64,000 bases of DNA from Lichenicoccus sp964247695 (GTDB taxonomy: Bacteria > Pseudomonadota > Alphaproteobacteria > Acetobacterales > Acetobacteraceae). Of the stretch, positions 1 to 8,048 are shown one piece after another; within the stretch, counting starts at the first letter, position 1, and each line of letters opens with the position of its first letter. The notes beneath the pieces are model-generated. The model was not told where the DNA came from and ran no database searches. It saw only the letters and a list, made by a program, of their open reading frames with translations. The DNA lies in contig CAXTVI010000010.1 of assembly GCA_964247695.1 (NCBI GenBank), forward strand, positions 1 to 64,000, read 5' to 3'. The translations under genes were made by a program, and so were the position numbers.

Positions 1-1
1 C

Positions 2-1153
2 GAGCTCGACAGCCCGCGCGGCCGCATCTACCTGATCAAGGACATGCTGGAGAACAACCGGCCGGCCACCGAGAAGGTGGTCAAGCATATCGACCGCTGC
101 CTGTCCTGCCTGTCCTGCATGACCACGTGTCCGTCCGGCGTGAACTACATGCACCTGGTCGACCACGCCCGCCGGCATATCGAGCAGACGTACGACCGGC
201 CCTGGAAGGACCGCGCGCTGCGCCGGCTGCTGGCGCTGGTGCTGCCGCGCACCGGCCTGTTCCGGGCAGCCCTGCTGGCCCAGCGGCTCGGCCGGCCGTT
301 CCTGCACTGGATGCCTCCGCAGCTCGCGGTCCTCACGAAGTTCGCGCCGAAGCGCGTGCCGAGGGCGTCGACGATGGACCGCCCGCAGGTGTTCGCGGCC
401 GAGGGCGTGCGGACCCGGAGGGTGGCGCTGCTGGTCGGTTGCGCGCAGCGGGTACTCGCGCCGCAGATCAACGAGGCCACGATCCGGCTGCTGACCCGAC
501 ATGGCTGCGAGGTGGTGGTCAGCCGCGGCGCCGGCTGCTGCGGGGCGCTGACCCACCATCTCGGCCAGGACGCGCATGCCCTGGCGCGTGCCAACATCCT
601 CGCCTGGAGCGGCGAGGTCGCGCGCGGCGGCCTGGACGCCATCGTCATCAACGCCTCCGGCTGCGGTACGACGGTCAAGGATTACGGGTTCATGTTCCGC
701 ACCGATCCGGCGCTGGCCGACAAGGCGCGGGCGGTGTCCGCCCTGGCCCGCGACATCACCGAGATCATGGGCGAGATCGGCCTGCGCGCGCCGGTGGTGG
801 CGACCGGGCAGCGCGTCGCCTACCACAGCGCCTGCTCGCTGCAGCACGGCCAGCGGGTGCAGGCGGAGCCAAAGCGGCTGCTGGCGGCGGCGGGTTTCGA
901 GGTGGTGGATGTGCCGGAGGGCCATCTCTGCTGCGGCTCGGCCGGCACCTACAACCTGCTGCAGCCGGAGATCGCCACGCAGTTGCGCGATCGCAAGGTC
1001 GCGAATATAGAGCGCACCGCTCCCGATCTTGTCGCCGCCGGCAATATCGGATGCATCACGCAGATCGCCACCGGCACCGCGCTGCCGGTCCTGCATACTG
1101 TCGAACTGCTCGACTGGGCAACGGGCGGGCCGCCGCCGCACACGTTGCGGTAG
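2..1153 (+). CDS. glcF: Glycolate oxidase iron-sulfur subunit GlcF (5' truncated)
   Basis: This is the Fe-S electron-transfer subunit of the GlcDEF glycolate dehydrogenase, which oxidises glycolate to glyoxylate at the inner membrane. The reading frame is open to the window edge. The residues before the first ATG (position 44) already read as family sequence (DSPRGRIYLIKDML), so the true start and the first 4Fe-4S cluster lie outside the window. The second cluster is visible as CLSCLSCMTTCP. Two cysteine-rich CCG blocks follow, GAGCCGALTHHLG and HLCCGSAGTYNLL, the usual heterodisulfide-reductase-like signature. The malate synthase gene follows 59 bp downstream on the same strand, so glyoxylate made here would be consumed by the next gene product. 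glcD and glcE are expected just upstream. Confidence 0.93.
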   Translation, partial: ELDSPRGRIYLIKDMLENNRPATEKVVKHIDRCLSCLSCMTTCPSGVNYMHLVDHARRHIEQTYDRPWKDRALRRLLALVLPRTGLFRAALLAQRLGRPFLHWMPPQLAVLTKFAPKRVPRASTMDRPQVFAAEGVRTRRVALLVGCAQRVLAPQINEATIRLLTRHGCEVVVSRGAGCCGALTHHLGQDAHALARANILAWSGEVARGGLDAIVINASGCGTTVKDYGFMFRTDPALADKARAVSALARDITEIMGEIGLRAPVVATGQRVAYHSACSLQHGQRVQAEPKRLLAAAGFEVVDVPEGHLCCGSAGTYNLLQPEIATQLRDRKVANIERTAPDLVAAGNIGCITQIATGTALPVLHTVELLDWATGGPPPHTLR

Positions 1154-1212
1154 CCCGGGAGAGTTCGGGACATCGCCGGTCTGCGCCCGCCCACATCCTT
1201 CAGGAGACGCCG

Positions 1213-3411
1213 ATGACCGGAGCGACAGAGCAATCCGCTCGATACAGCAGGCATGCCGGGCTTTCCGTAGCATCCGAACTGGTCGATTTCGTGGAGCGCG
1301 AGGCCCTTGCTGGTATCGGCATCGAGCCTGCCGCGTTCTGGAGCGGCTATGCCGCGCTGCTGGCGGAGCTGTCGCCGCGGCTGCACGAACTCCTCGCGGA
1401 GCGGGACCGGCTGCAGGCCGAGCTCGACCGCTATCATGCGGCGCGGGCCGGCGAGGCGCCCGATCCGCATGCCGAGATCGTGCTGCTGCGGCGGATCGGC
1501 TATCTCGTGGACGAGCCTGCGCCGTTCACGATCGACACCACGAATGTCGATGACGAGATCGCCATCCTCGCCGGGCCGCAACTCGTGGTTCCGGTGACCA
1601 ACGCGCGTTATGCGCTGAATGCCGCCAACGCGCGCTGGGGCAGCCTGTACGACGCGCTGTACGGCACCGACGCGATCGCCGACGAGCGCGACTTCGCGCG
1701 TGGGCGCGGCTTCAACCACGAACGCGCCGGGGAGGTGGTGCGCCGCGCCGGGCTGCTGCTCGACCAGATCGCGCCGCTCGCCGCGGGTCTGCACGCCGAC
1801 GTCACCCGCTATGGCTGCGACGGCGGGGCGCTCGCGGTCCAGCTCGCCGACGGCGCTGCCACCACGCTCGCGGACCCGGCCCAGTTCGCGGGATACGACG
1901 GTCCGGCCTCGGAGCCGCGCGCGGTGCTGCTGCGTCATCATGGTCTGCATGCCGAGCTGCTGCTCGACCGCGCGCATCCGATCGGCGGCCGCAGCGCGTC
2001 CGGGCTTGCGGATGTCGTGCTCGAGGCGGCGCTCAGCACCATCATCGATTGCGAGGACAGCGTGGCCGCGGTCGATGCCGAGGACAAGCTGCTGGTCTAT
2101 CGCAACTGGCTCGGCCTGATGCAGGGCACGCTTTCGGCCTCGTTCGAGAAGGGCGGCGAGACCCTGCAGCGCCGGCTCGCCGAGGACCGGTGCTACACCA
2201 CGCCCGATGGCGGCAGCCTGACGCTGCCCGGCCGCAGCCTGATGCTGATACGCAACGTCGGCCACCACATGTTCACCGACGCCGTGCTGGACGCGAGCGG
2301 GAAGCCGACGCCGGAAGGGTTCCTCGATGCGGCGCTGACCAGCCTGTGCGCGCTGCACGACCTGAAGGGGGAGGGCCGCACGCGGAACAGCCGCGAAGGC
2401 TCGGTCTATATCGTCAAGCCGAAGATGCACGGGCCGGACGAGGTGGCGCTGACCGATGCGTTGTTCACAGGCGTCGAGCAGCTGCTCGGGCTCGCGGCGA
2501 ACACGCTCAAGCTCGGCATCATGGACGAGGAGCGCCGCACCAGCGCCAACCTCGCCGCCTGCATCGCGCGCGCCCGGCACCGGGTGGTGTTCATCAATAC
2601 CGGCTTCCTCGACCGCACCGGCGACGAGATCCACACCGCGATGCAGGCAGGGCCGGTGGTGCGCAAGGCGGCCATCAAGGAGACGCCGTGGATTGCAGCC
2701 TACGAACAGCGCAACGTCGCCATCGGGCTGGCGTGCGGGCTGCGTGGCCGGGCGCAGATCGGCAAGGGGATGTGGGCGGCGCCCGATCGCATGGCCGAGA
2801 TGCTGGGGACGAAGTCGGGGCATCCGAAGGCTGGCGCCAGCACCGCCTGGGTGCCGTCGCCGACGGCGGCGACCCTGCATGCGCTGCACTACCACGAGGT
2901 GGATGTGGCGGCGCGGCAGGATGCCCTGGCAGGCGACAAGCCGGCGCCGCTGGCGACCCTGCTCACCGAGCCGCTGCTCGGCAACGACCGGCCGGATGCG
3001 GCCGCCATCGCGCAGGAGCTCGACAACAACGTGCAGTCGATCCTCGGCTACGTGGTGCGCTGGGTGGACCAGGGCGTCGGCTGCTCCAAGGTGCCGGACC
3101 TGGACGATGTCGGGCTGATGGAGGACCGCGCCACGCTGCGCATCTCCAGCCAGCACATCGCCAACTGGCTGCAGCACGGCCTGGTGGATGCGGCGCAGGT
3201 GAACGCGTCGCTGCGCCGGATGGCGGGTCTCGTCGATAGGCAGAATGCAAACGATGCGCTGTATCGGCCGATGGCGCCCGCCTTTGACGGCGCCGCCTTC
3301 CAGGCGGCGTCCGACCTGGTGTTCAAGGGCGCCGCGCAGCCGAACGGCTATACCGAGGAAACCCTGCACCACTGGCGCCGGGAGGCGAAGCGGCGGCTAG
3401 CTGCGGCCTGA
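1213..3411 (+). CDS. glcB: Malate synthase G
   Basis: The enzyme condenses glyoxylate with acetyl-CoA to give malate, completing glycolate assimilation begun by GlcDEF. The protein has 732 residues, matching the usual 720-730 of the monomeric G isoform. Recognisable segments include IIDCEDSVAAVDAEDK, RNVGHHMFTD (the active-site arginine region), ETPWIAAYEQRN, GKGMWAAPDRM and GCSKVPDLDDVGLMEDR near the C-terminus, which carries the catalytic aspartate and a conserved cysteine. The frame extends upstream to position 127, but that part overlaps glcF. The ATG at 1213 is preceded by an AGGAG element at 1202-1206, so it is taken as the start. Cytoplasmic; probably co-transcribed with glcF. Confidence 0.96.
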   Translation: MTGATEQSARYSRHAGLSVASELVDFVEREALAGIGIEPAAFWSGYAALLAELSPRLHELLAERDRLQAELDRYHAARAGEAPDPHAEIVLLRRIGYLVDEPAPFTIDTTNVDDEIAILAGPQLVVPVTNARYALNAANARWGSLYDALYGTDAIADERDFARGRGFNHERAGEVVRRAGLLLDQIAPLAAGLHADVTRYGCDGGALAVQLADGAATTLADPAQFAGYDGPASEPRAVLLRHHGLHAELLLDRAHPIGGRSASGLADVVLEAALSTIIDCEDSVAAVDAEDKLLVYRNWLGLMQGTLSASFEKGGETLQRRLAEDRCYTTPDGGSLTLPGRSLMLIRNVGHHMFTDAVLDASGKPTPEGFLDAALTSLCALHDLKGEGRTRNSREGSVYIVKPKMHGPDEVALTDALFTGVEQLLGLAANTLKLGIMDEERRTSANLAACIARARHRVVFINTGFLDRTGDEIHTAMQAGPVVRKAAIKETPWIAAYEQRNVAIGLACGLRGRAQIGKGMWAAPDRMAEMLGTKSGHPKAGASTAWVPSPTAATLHALHYHEVDVAARQDALAGDKPAPLATLLTEPLLGNDRPDAAAIAQELDNNVQSILGYVVRWVDQGVGCSKVPDLDDVGLMEDRATLRISSQHIANWLQHGLVDAAQVNASLRRMAGLVDRQNANDALYRPMAPAFDGAAFQAASDLVFKGAAQPNGYTEETLHHWRREAKRRLAAA

Positions 3412-3430
3412 CACGGCGCGGGGCAGCGGG

Positions 3431-4345
3431 ATGCGCATCCTGGTCGTCGGCGCCGGTTCGACCGGCGGATACTTTGGCGGCAGGCTGGCGCAGGCCGGGC
3501 GCGACGTCAGCTTCCTGGTGCGTCCCGCGCGGGCGGCGCATCTGCGCGCGCACGGGCTGCAGATCGTCAGTCCGCACGGCGACGTCACGCTGGCGCCGGC
3601 TTTGCTGCTCGCGAACGAGTTGCGTCACTCGTTCGACGTCGTGCTGCTGGCGGTCAAGAGCTTTGCCTTCGAGGGGGCAATCGAGGATCTGACGCCGGCG
3701 GTCGGCCCGCACACCATGATCGTGCCGCTGCTGAACGGCATGCGGCATATCGACAGCCTGGTGGCGCGGTTCGGCGAGACGCCGGTGCTCGGCGGGCTCT
3801 GCAGGATTGCCGGCGATCTCGATGCAGAGGGACGCATCGTGCAGATGACGCCGATGCACGATGTCAGCTACGGCGAGCGCGGCAGCGCCCGGTCCGATCG
3901 CATCGAGCGGCTCGACGCGGTGATGCAGGAGGCCGGCTTCGATGCCCGGCTGTCGGCGGCGATCGGGCAGGAGATGTGGGAGAAGTGGGTGCTGCTGGCG
4001 ACCTTCGGCGGGATCTGCTGCCTGATGCGCGGCACCACCGGCGACATTCTCGCGCAGCCCGGCGGCCGCGACTTCATCGGACTGTTCCTCGACGAGGTGA
4101 TGGCCATCGTGCATGCGCTCGGCCACGCGCCCGACGCGGCGTTCCAGGCGATGGCGCGCCGCATGTTCACCCAGCCGGGCCCGATGCAGACCTCCTCGAT
4201 GTATCGCGACCTGCTGAAGGGCGCTCCGGTCGAGGCCGACCAGATCCTTGGCGACCTGCTGGCCCGCGGACAGGCGGCGGGTGTGCAGGCACCCTTGCTG
4301 AACGCCGCGTTCACGCAGCTCTCGATCTACATGACGGCTCGCTGA
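3431..4345 (+). CDS. 2-dehydropantoate 2-reductase family protein
   Basis: An NADP-dependent ketopantoate reductase (PanE/ApbA) family member of 304 residues. The N-terminus carries the Rossmann signature GAGSTGGYFGGRLA. A central LAVKSFAFEGAI segment and EKWVLLATFGGI, where the family's catalytic lysine lies, are present. The C-terminal helical domain is complete. Family members reduce 2-dehydropantoate to pantoate in CoA synthesis, but paralogues in catabolic operons act on other 2-oxoacids. Here the gene starts 19 bp after glcB, so a role beside glyoxylate metabolism is as plausible as pantothenate synthesis. Its 3' end overlaps the convergent opgH-like gene by 35 bp. Confidence 0.85.
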   Translation: MRILVVGAGSTGGYFGGRLAQAGRDVSFLVRPARAAHLRAHGLQIVSPHGDVTLAPALLLANELRHSFDVVLLAVKSFAFEGAIEDLTPAVGPHTMIVPLLNGMRHIDSLVARFGETPVLGGLCRIAGDLDAEGRIVQMTPMHDVSYGERGSARSDRIERLDAVMQEAGFDARLSAAIGQEMWEKWVLLATFGGICCLMRGTTGDILAQPGGRDFIGLFLDEVMAIVHALGHAPDAAFQAMARRMFTQPGPMQTSSMYRDLLKGAPVEADQILGDLLARGQAAGVQAPLLNAAFTQLSIYMTAR

Positions 4346-6086
4346 GGGGCGCCGAGGCCACCAGCACCGGCGGCGGGTCGGCCTCGTCCGGTACCGCGCA
4401 GAGACCCACCCGCGTCATCCAGCCGCCCAGCCGCGGGCCGGCGGTGAGGCAGGCGAACGGCACCGCGAGCAGGCAGCCGGCAAGCGTTGGCGCCGCCCAG
4501 GGCAGGGCGCCCGGTGCCACCCGCGCCAGGATGAGCGCAAAGCCGATCCCGAACAGCAGTTGCGGCCACAGGCCGCGCAGCGCCTCGCGCACCGGCAGCG
4601 CCTCGCCGTCGCGTCGCTGCGCCTCCCAGATCACCCGTCGGCCGAACAGCAGGCCGGCCATGAAGCGAGCCTGCGCCACCATCATCACCGGCCCGATCAG
4701 CACGGTGAACAGGCCGTCCGCGAGCGCGCCCGCGAGCAGGCGTCCCGCGCCGCCCCAGCGCCGCCGTTCGGTGGGCCGCAGCAGCACGTCGAGCATGCCG
4801 AGCAGGCGCGGCGCGAAGCCCAGCCCCAGCATGCCGAAATAGAGCCCGAAGGCGAGGCGGTCCGGCAACTGGCCGCGCGCCGGCGCCAGGCCGTGCAGGA
4901 TGCCCGCCGCCAGCATCAGAAGCAGCGAGGGCGCTCCGAGATACATCGCGATCGCGTTCGCGAGCTGGAAGCGTCCCATCGGGCGCAGCCGCAGCCGCCC
5001 GATCAGGCGGAGGTACTGCATGTTGCCCTGGCACCAGCGCAGGTCGCGGCGGATGAAGTCGGGCAGGCTCGGCGGGTTCTCCTCCCAGGATTCGAGTTCG
5101 TCCGCGATCACCCGGACCTCCCAGCCCGCCGCCCGCATCAGCGCCGCCTCGACCTGGTCGTGGCTCAGCACGTGTCCCGACAGCGGCGAGCGCCCGGGCA
5201 GCACCGGCAGCGCGCAATGCTCGATGAAGGGCTGCAGCCGCAGGATCGCGTTGTGGCCCCAGTACGGCCCGCTCGAGCCCTGCCACCAGGTGATCCCGGT
5301 GGTGTGCGTGCGCATGCCGTGTCGCATCCCGAACTGGAAGATGCGGGCGAAGGCGGTCGCGGCAGGCTGTCCCACCACCAGGGTCTGCAGGATGCCGAGC
5401 CGGGGGTGCGCCTGCATCACCCGCACCAGACGGAGCATGGCTCCGCCCGACATCAGGCTGTCGGCATCCAGCGTCAGCATGAAATCGTAGCGGCCGGATT
5501 GGGCGAGGGCGAAGTCTCGCAGGTTGCCCGCCTTGAACCCGGTATTGGCCGGGCGCCTGCGGTACTGCAGCCACGGATCACCTGCGAACGCGGCGACCTC
5601 GGCGGCCACGATCTCCGGCCGGCTGCTGTCGCTCAGCACATGGAACTCGCAGCGGTCCGCGCCCGGCACGCCGTGCAGGCTGGCGCGCATGGCGGCGATG
5701 CGGGCCGCCACGCGTGCGACCGCCTCATGCCGGATCGCGATGCAGATCGCCGTGCGGGACGAGATGGGCGCATCGGGCGCGGTTGTGCGCAATGCCGGGT
5801 TGGTGAAGCCGGCCGGATCGCGCACGGTGCGCAGGATCACGAAGCCGATCACCGAGTTCCAGAACCCCAGCAGCGTCCAGGGCAGGCCGAACAGGAACAG
5901 CCCCAGCACCATGGCACCCGGCCAGGACCAGCCGGCGACCGAGATGATCCGCGCCATGAGCAGCCCGAGCCCGAGCCAGCTCGCGAGGTTCAGCGCGAGC
6001 ACGAGCGCGCGCCGTGCGCCGAGCCGCTCGTGGGCCGCGGCAACGGGCATCGAATCAAGCACTATGTCCAGGGTCACGCCCCCCAT
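4311..6086 (-). CDS. OpgH/MdoH-type glucan glucosyltransferase (short form)
   Basis: A membrane glucosyltransferase of the GT2 family that makes the beta-glucan backbone of osmoregulated periplasmic glucans from UDP-glucose. About 591 residues are coded from the ATG at 6086. Seen: two N-terminal hydrophobic segments; a GT2 domain with LTLDADSLMSGG, the LSHDQVEAALMRAAGW block typical of MdoH, and RRDLRWCQGNMQYLRL (the QxxRW-type acceptor motif region); then a C-terminal cluster of membrane segments. It is much shorter than the roughly 850-residue enterobacterial OpgH because the N-terminal cytoplasmic extension is missing, as in many alphaproteobacterial homologues. No opgG partner is nearby. 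The start overlaps the end of the upstream methyltransferase gene by 32 bp, suggesting coupled translation. Confidence 0.85.
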   Translation of the reverse strand: MGGVTLDIVLDSMPVAAAHERLGARRALVLALNLASWLGLGLLMARIISVAGWSWPGAMVLGLFLFGLPWTLLGFWNSVIGFVILRTVRDPAGFTNPALRTTAPDAPISSRTAICIAIRHEAVARVAARIAAMRASLHGVPGADRCEFHVLSDSSRPEIVAAEVAAFAGDPWLQYRRRPANTGFKAGNLRDFALAQSGRYDFMLTLDADSLMSGGAMLRLVRVMQAHPRLGILQTLVVGQPAATAFARIFQFGMRHGMRTHTTGITWWQGSSGPYWGHNAILRLQPFIEHCALPVLPGRSPLSGHVLSHDQVEAALMRAAGWEVRVIADELESWEENPPSLPDFIRRDLRWCQGNMQYLRLIGRLRLRPMGRFQLANAIAMYLGAPSLLLMLAAGILHGLAPARGQLPDRLAFGLYFGMLGLGFAPRLLGMLDVLLRPTERRRWGGAGRLLAGALADGLFTVLIGPVMMVAQARFMAGLLFGRRVIWEAQRRDGEALPVREALRGLWPQLLFGIGFALILARVAPGALPWAAPTLAGCLLAVPFACLTAGPRLGGWMTRVGLCAVPDEADPPPVLVASAPLSEPSCRSRAA

Positions 6087-6744
6087 CGCCAGCGCTCGAG
6101 GCAGCGGCCGGCCCGCTCGTATCGCGGTTTTGAATGCAACCGGGCGACCGCGCCAACCATGCAGTCCTGCCACCTGCCAAGGGATCCTCGACGGCGTGGG
6201 CCGCGATCCCGAACCCGATGCGGTCCAGTTGCGCCTCGTACTCCGCCGGCCCGAGGCTTGCGTGATAGAGCGGGTCTCCGCGATAGCTGCCGACGGCCTC
6301 GCCGCAGGTCGGGCCGCCATTGAACATCAGGATCGCCGGCTGGGCGCTGTGCCTGGCGAATATCTCGAACATGCGCCGCTGATCGTCGGGCTTGAGATGA
6401 AAGAGGCTGTCCCAGGCCAGGATGCCATCGAACCTGGCGCCGAGCGAGATGCACCGCATGTCGGCGACGATCCAGTCCTGATCGGGCATCCGCTCGCGAC
6501 AGAGCGAGATCAGCGTGGGGGATGCATCGACGCCGGTCACCGTCACGCCGCGTCCGACCATATGTGCCGCGACGGGCGCGCCGCCCCCGCAACCCAGATC
6601 TAGAACCCGCGCGCCGCTCGGCAGGGCCGAGATGAAGCGATCATGCCACGGCTTGTCGTTCCAGCCGCCGTTGCGCCGGTCTGACTCCCACGCACGGGCG
6701 TGACGCTCGTAATGGCCGATGATCAGGTCGGAAAGATCAGCCAT
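6055..6744 (-). CDS. Class I SAM-dependent methyltransferase
   Basis: A 229-residue protein with the methyltransferase fold. Motif I is VLDLGCGGGAPVA, followed by an acidic VTGVDASP loop (motif II) and IVADMRCISLG, then LAWDSLFHL. The N-terminus (HYERHARAWESDRR) resembles small-molecule methyltransferases of the Methyltransf_11/25 type. The substrate cannot be read from sequence. The gene is divergent from the sugar operon and its last 32 bp overlap the opgH-like start, so it is probably co-transcribed with that gene. A link to glucan modification is only positional. Confidence 0.82.
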   Translation of the reverse strand: MADLSDLIIGHYERHARAWESDRRNGGWNDKPWHDRFISALPSGARVLDLGCGGGAPVAAHMVGRGVTVTGVDASPTLISLCRERMPDQDWIVADMRCISLGARFDGILAWDSLFHLKPDDQRRMFEIFARHSAQPAILMFNGGPTCGEAVGSYRGDPLYHASLGPAEYEAQLDRIGFGIAAHAVEDPLAGGRTAWLARSPGCIQNRDTSGPAAASSAGDGGRDPGHSA

Positions 6745-6921
6745 TGCGCCTGCCGGGCCGTGTTCGGCTGGCGCGGCTCACCGGGCCGGTCGATTGCCAA
6801 GGAGTGTTCGTGGCGCAATCCAATCGGAGCCTGCTGTGGTTCGTGGTCCGCATCCTCCACGCTCCCGGCCTCTGCGACGACAGTTAAATCGCAGGCGCGG
6901 CCAGGAAAGCGACTTTTAGGC

Positions 6922-6950
6922 TTGCAACTTTACTAACGCGGAAATATTAG
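6922..6950 (+). promoter_or_regulatory. Candidate sigma-70 promoter of the sugar operon
   Basis: TTGCAA at 6922-6927 and TATTAG at 6945-6950 are separated by exactly 17 bases, in an AT-rich island that contrasts with the surrounding GC-rich DNA. Transcription would begin near 6957, leaving a short leader before the isomerase start at 6980. The -10 box lies inside the inverted repeat described next. Confidence 0.55.
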
Positions 6951-6957
6951 TGAAGTT
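6926..6957. promoter_or_regulatory. Candidate operator: 11-bp inverted repeat overlapping the promoter
   Basis: The arms AACTTTACTAA (6926-6936) and TTAGTGAAGTT (6947-6957) are complementary at 10 of 11 positions and separated by 10 bases. The repeat covers the spacer and -10 region of the candidate promoter, the expected position for repression. The RpiR-type regulator encoded in the same operon is the likely ligand-responsive binder, by inference from location only. Confidence 0.55.
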
Positions 6958-6979
6958 ACCTGCTCACGGAGCACATTCG

Positions 6980-7978
6980 ATGGCAACCTCACTACAATCC
7001 TTGCCTTTCGCCACAAGGCTGAACTCGTTCGGCTCGAACCCAGGGCTTTTCTGGCCAGACCAGTCCAGTAAACCGTCTACGCTGCAGATGGTCCAGCGCG
7101 CGGCCAGCGTGAAGGGCCTCACGGTGCTCGACCTCAACTATCCGGACCATCTCGCGGGCGTGGAACCGGCCGATCTGGCCTCCCGGATCCGCGACCACGG
7201 GCTAGAGATCAGCGGGCTCGCGATGCGCTACTACAGCGTCCCCGATATGCGCCTCGGCGCCTTTACCAACCCCGATCCGGCCGTACGCCGGCAGGCGCTG
7301 GATCTGACCAGGCGGGGCGTGGATGCCGCGGCCGCGTGCGGTGCGCCGATGCTGACGCTTTGGCTCGGCCAGGACGGCTTCGACTACGCCTTCCAGCTCG
7401 ACTACGCCCGCGCCTGGGACCTGGAGATCGAGGGCATCCGGGAGGTAGCGGCGCACAATCCAGACGTCCAGATCAGCATCGAGTACAAGCCCAACGAGCC
7501 CAGGTCGTACAGCCTGCTGCCGGATGCCGCCACCGTGCTGCTCGCCATCAAGGAAGTGGGCCTGCCAAATCTCGGCGTCACCCTCGACATGGCGCACGTG
7601 CTGTATGCCGACGAGCAGCCGGCATACGCCGCCGCCCTGGTGGCCAGGCACAGCAGGCTGCTCGGCATCCACCTCAATGACGGCTACGCCAAACGCGACG
7701 ACGGCCTGATGGTGGGCGCGGTGCACACCGTGCAGACCATCGAGCTGCTGCGCCAGATCAAGCGGGACGGCTATGCCGGCGCGCTCTATTTCGACACGTT
7801 TCCGGACCTGACGCAGCTCGATCCGGTGCGCGAATGCGAGACGAATATCCGGACGGTGCGCCGCATGATCGAGGTGGTCGACCGGCTCGACGCGCATAAC
7901 GGCTTCAACGACGCCATCGAGCGCCAGGACGCCGTCGCCTCGCAGGCCATGCTGCAGGACATCATGCTGGGGCGCTGA
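6980..7978 (+). CDS. TIM-barrel sugar isomerase/epimerase
   Basis: A 332-residue xylose-isomerase-like TIM-barrel protein, the first gene of the sugar operon. Likely metal ligands are visible at strand ends: E168 (SIEYKPNEPR), D203 with H206 (TLDMAHVLY), H231 (GIHLNDGY) and D272 (LYFDTFPD). The final Asp, rather than Glu, resembles Pseudomonas-type L-rhamnose isomerase more than tagatose 3-epimerase. That rhamnose isomerase family is known to interconvert D-psicose and D-allose. The start chosen is ATG 6980, with GGAG at 6968-6971; an in-frame ATG at 6950 lies inside the operator. The substrate is inferred from the AlsB-like binding protein next door. Confidence 0.8.
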   Translation: MATSLQSLPFATRLNSFGSNPGLFWPDQSSKPSTLQMVQRAASVKGLTVLDLNYPDHLAGVEPADLASRIRDHGLEISGLAMRYYSVPDMRLGAFTNPDPAVRRQALDLTRRGVDAAAACGAPMLTLWLGQDGFDYAFQLDYARAWDLEIEGIREVAAHNPDVQISIEYKPNEPRSYSLLPDAATVLLAIKEVGLPNLGVTLDMAHVLYADEQPAYAAALVARHSRLLGIHLNDGYAKRDDGLMVGAVHTVQTIELLRQIKRDGYAGALYFDTFPDLTQLDPVRECETNIRTVRRMIEVVDRLDAHNGFNDAIERQDAVASQAMLQDIMLGR

Positions 7979-8010
7979 AATCAGCGCTTCTCGCTCTTCG
8001 TGTAACAGAA

Positions 8011-8026
8011 CCGTCCAGAAGGACGG
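8011..8026 (+). other. Intercistronic hairpin before the binding-protein gene
   Basis: CCGTCC-AGAA-GGACGG forms a perfect 6-bp stem with a tetraloop in the 70-bp gap between isomerase and binding-protein genes. Such hairpins often protect or separate the abundant binding-protein message. There is no U-tract, so it is unlikely to be a full terminator. Confidence 0.45.
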
Positions 8027-8048
8027 ATCAACTCAGGGAAACCTATCC

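Noticed and set aside
127..1212. In-frame upstream extension of glcB giving a 1,094-residue protein
   Set aside because: It lies out of frame over glcF, has no family resemblance, and a ribosome binding site precedes the ATG at 1213.
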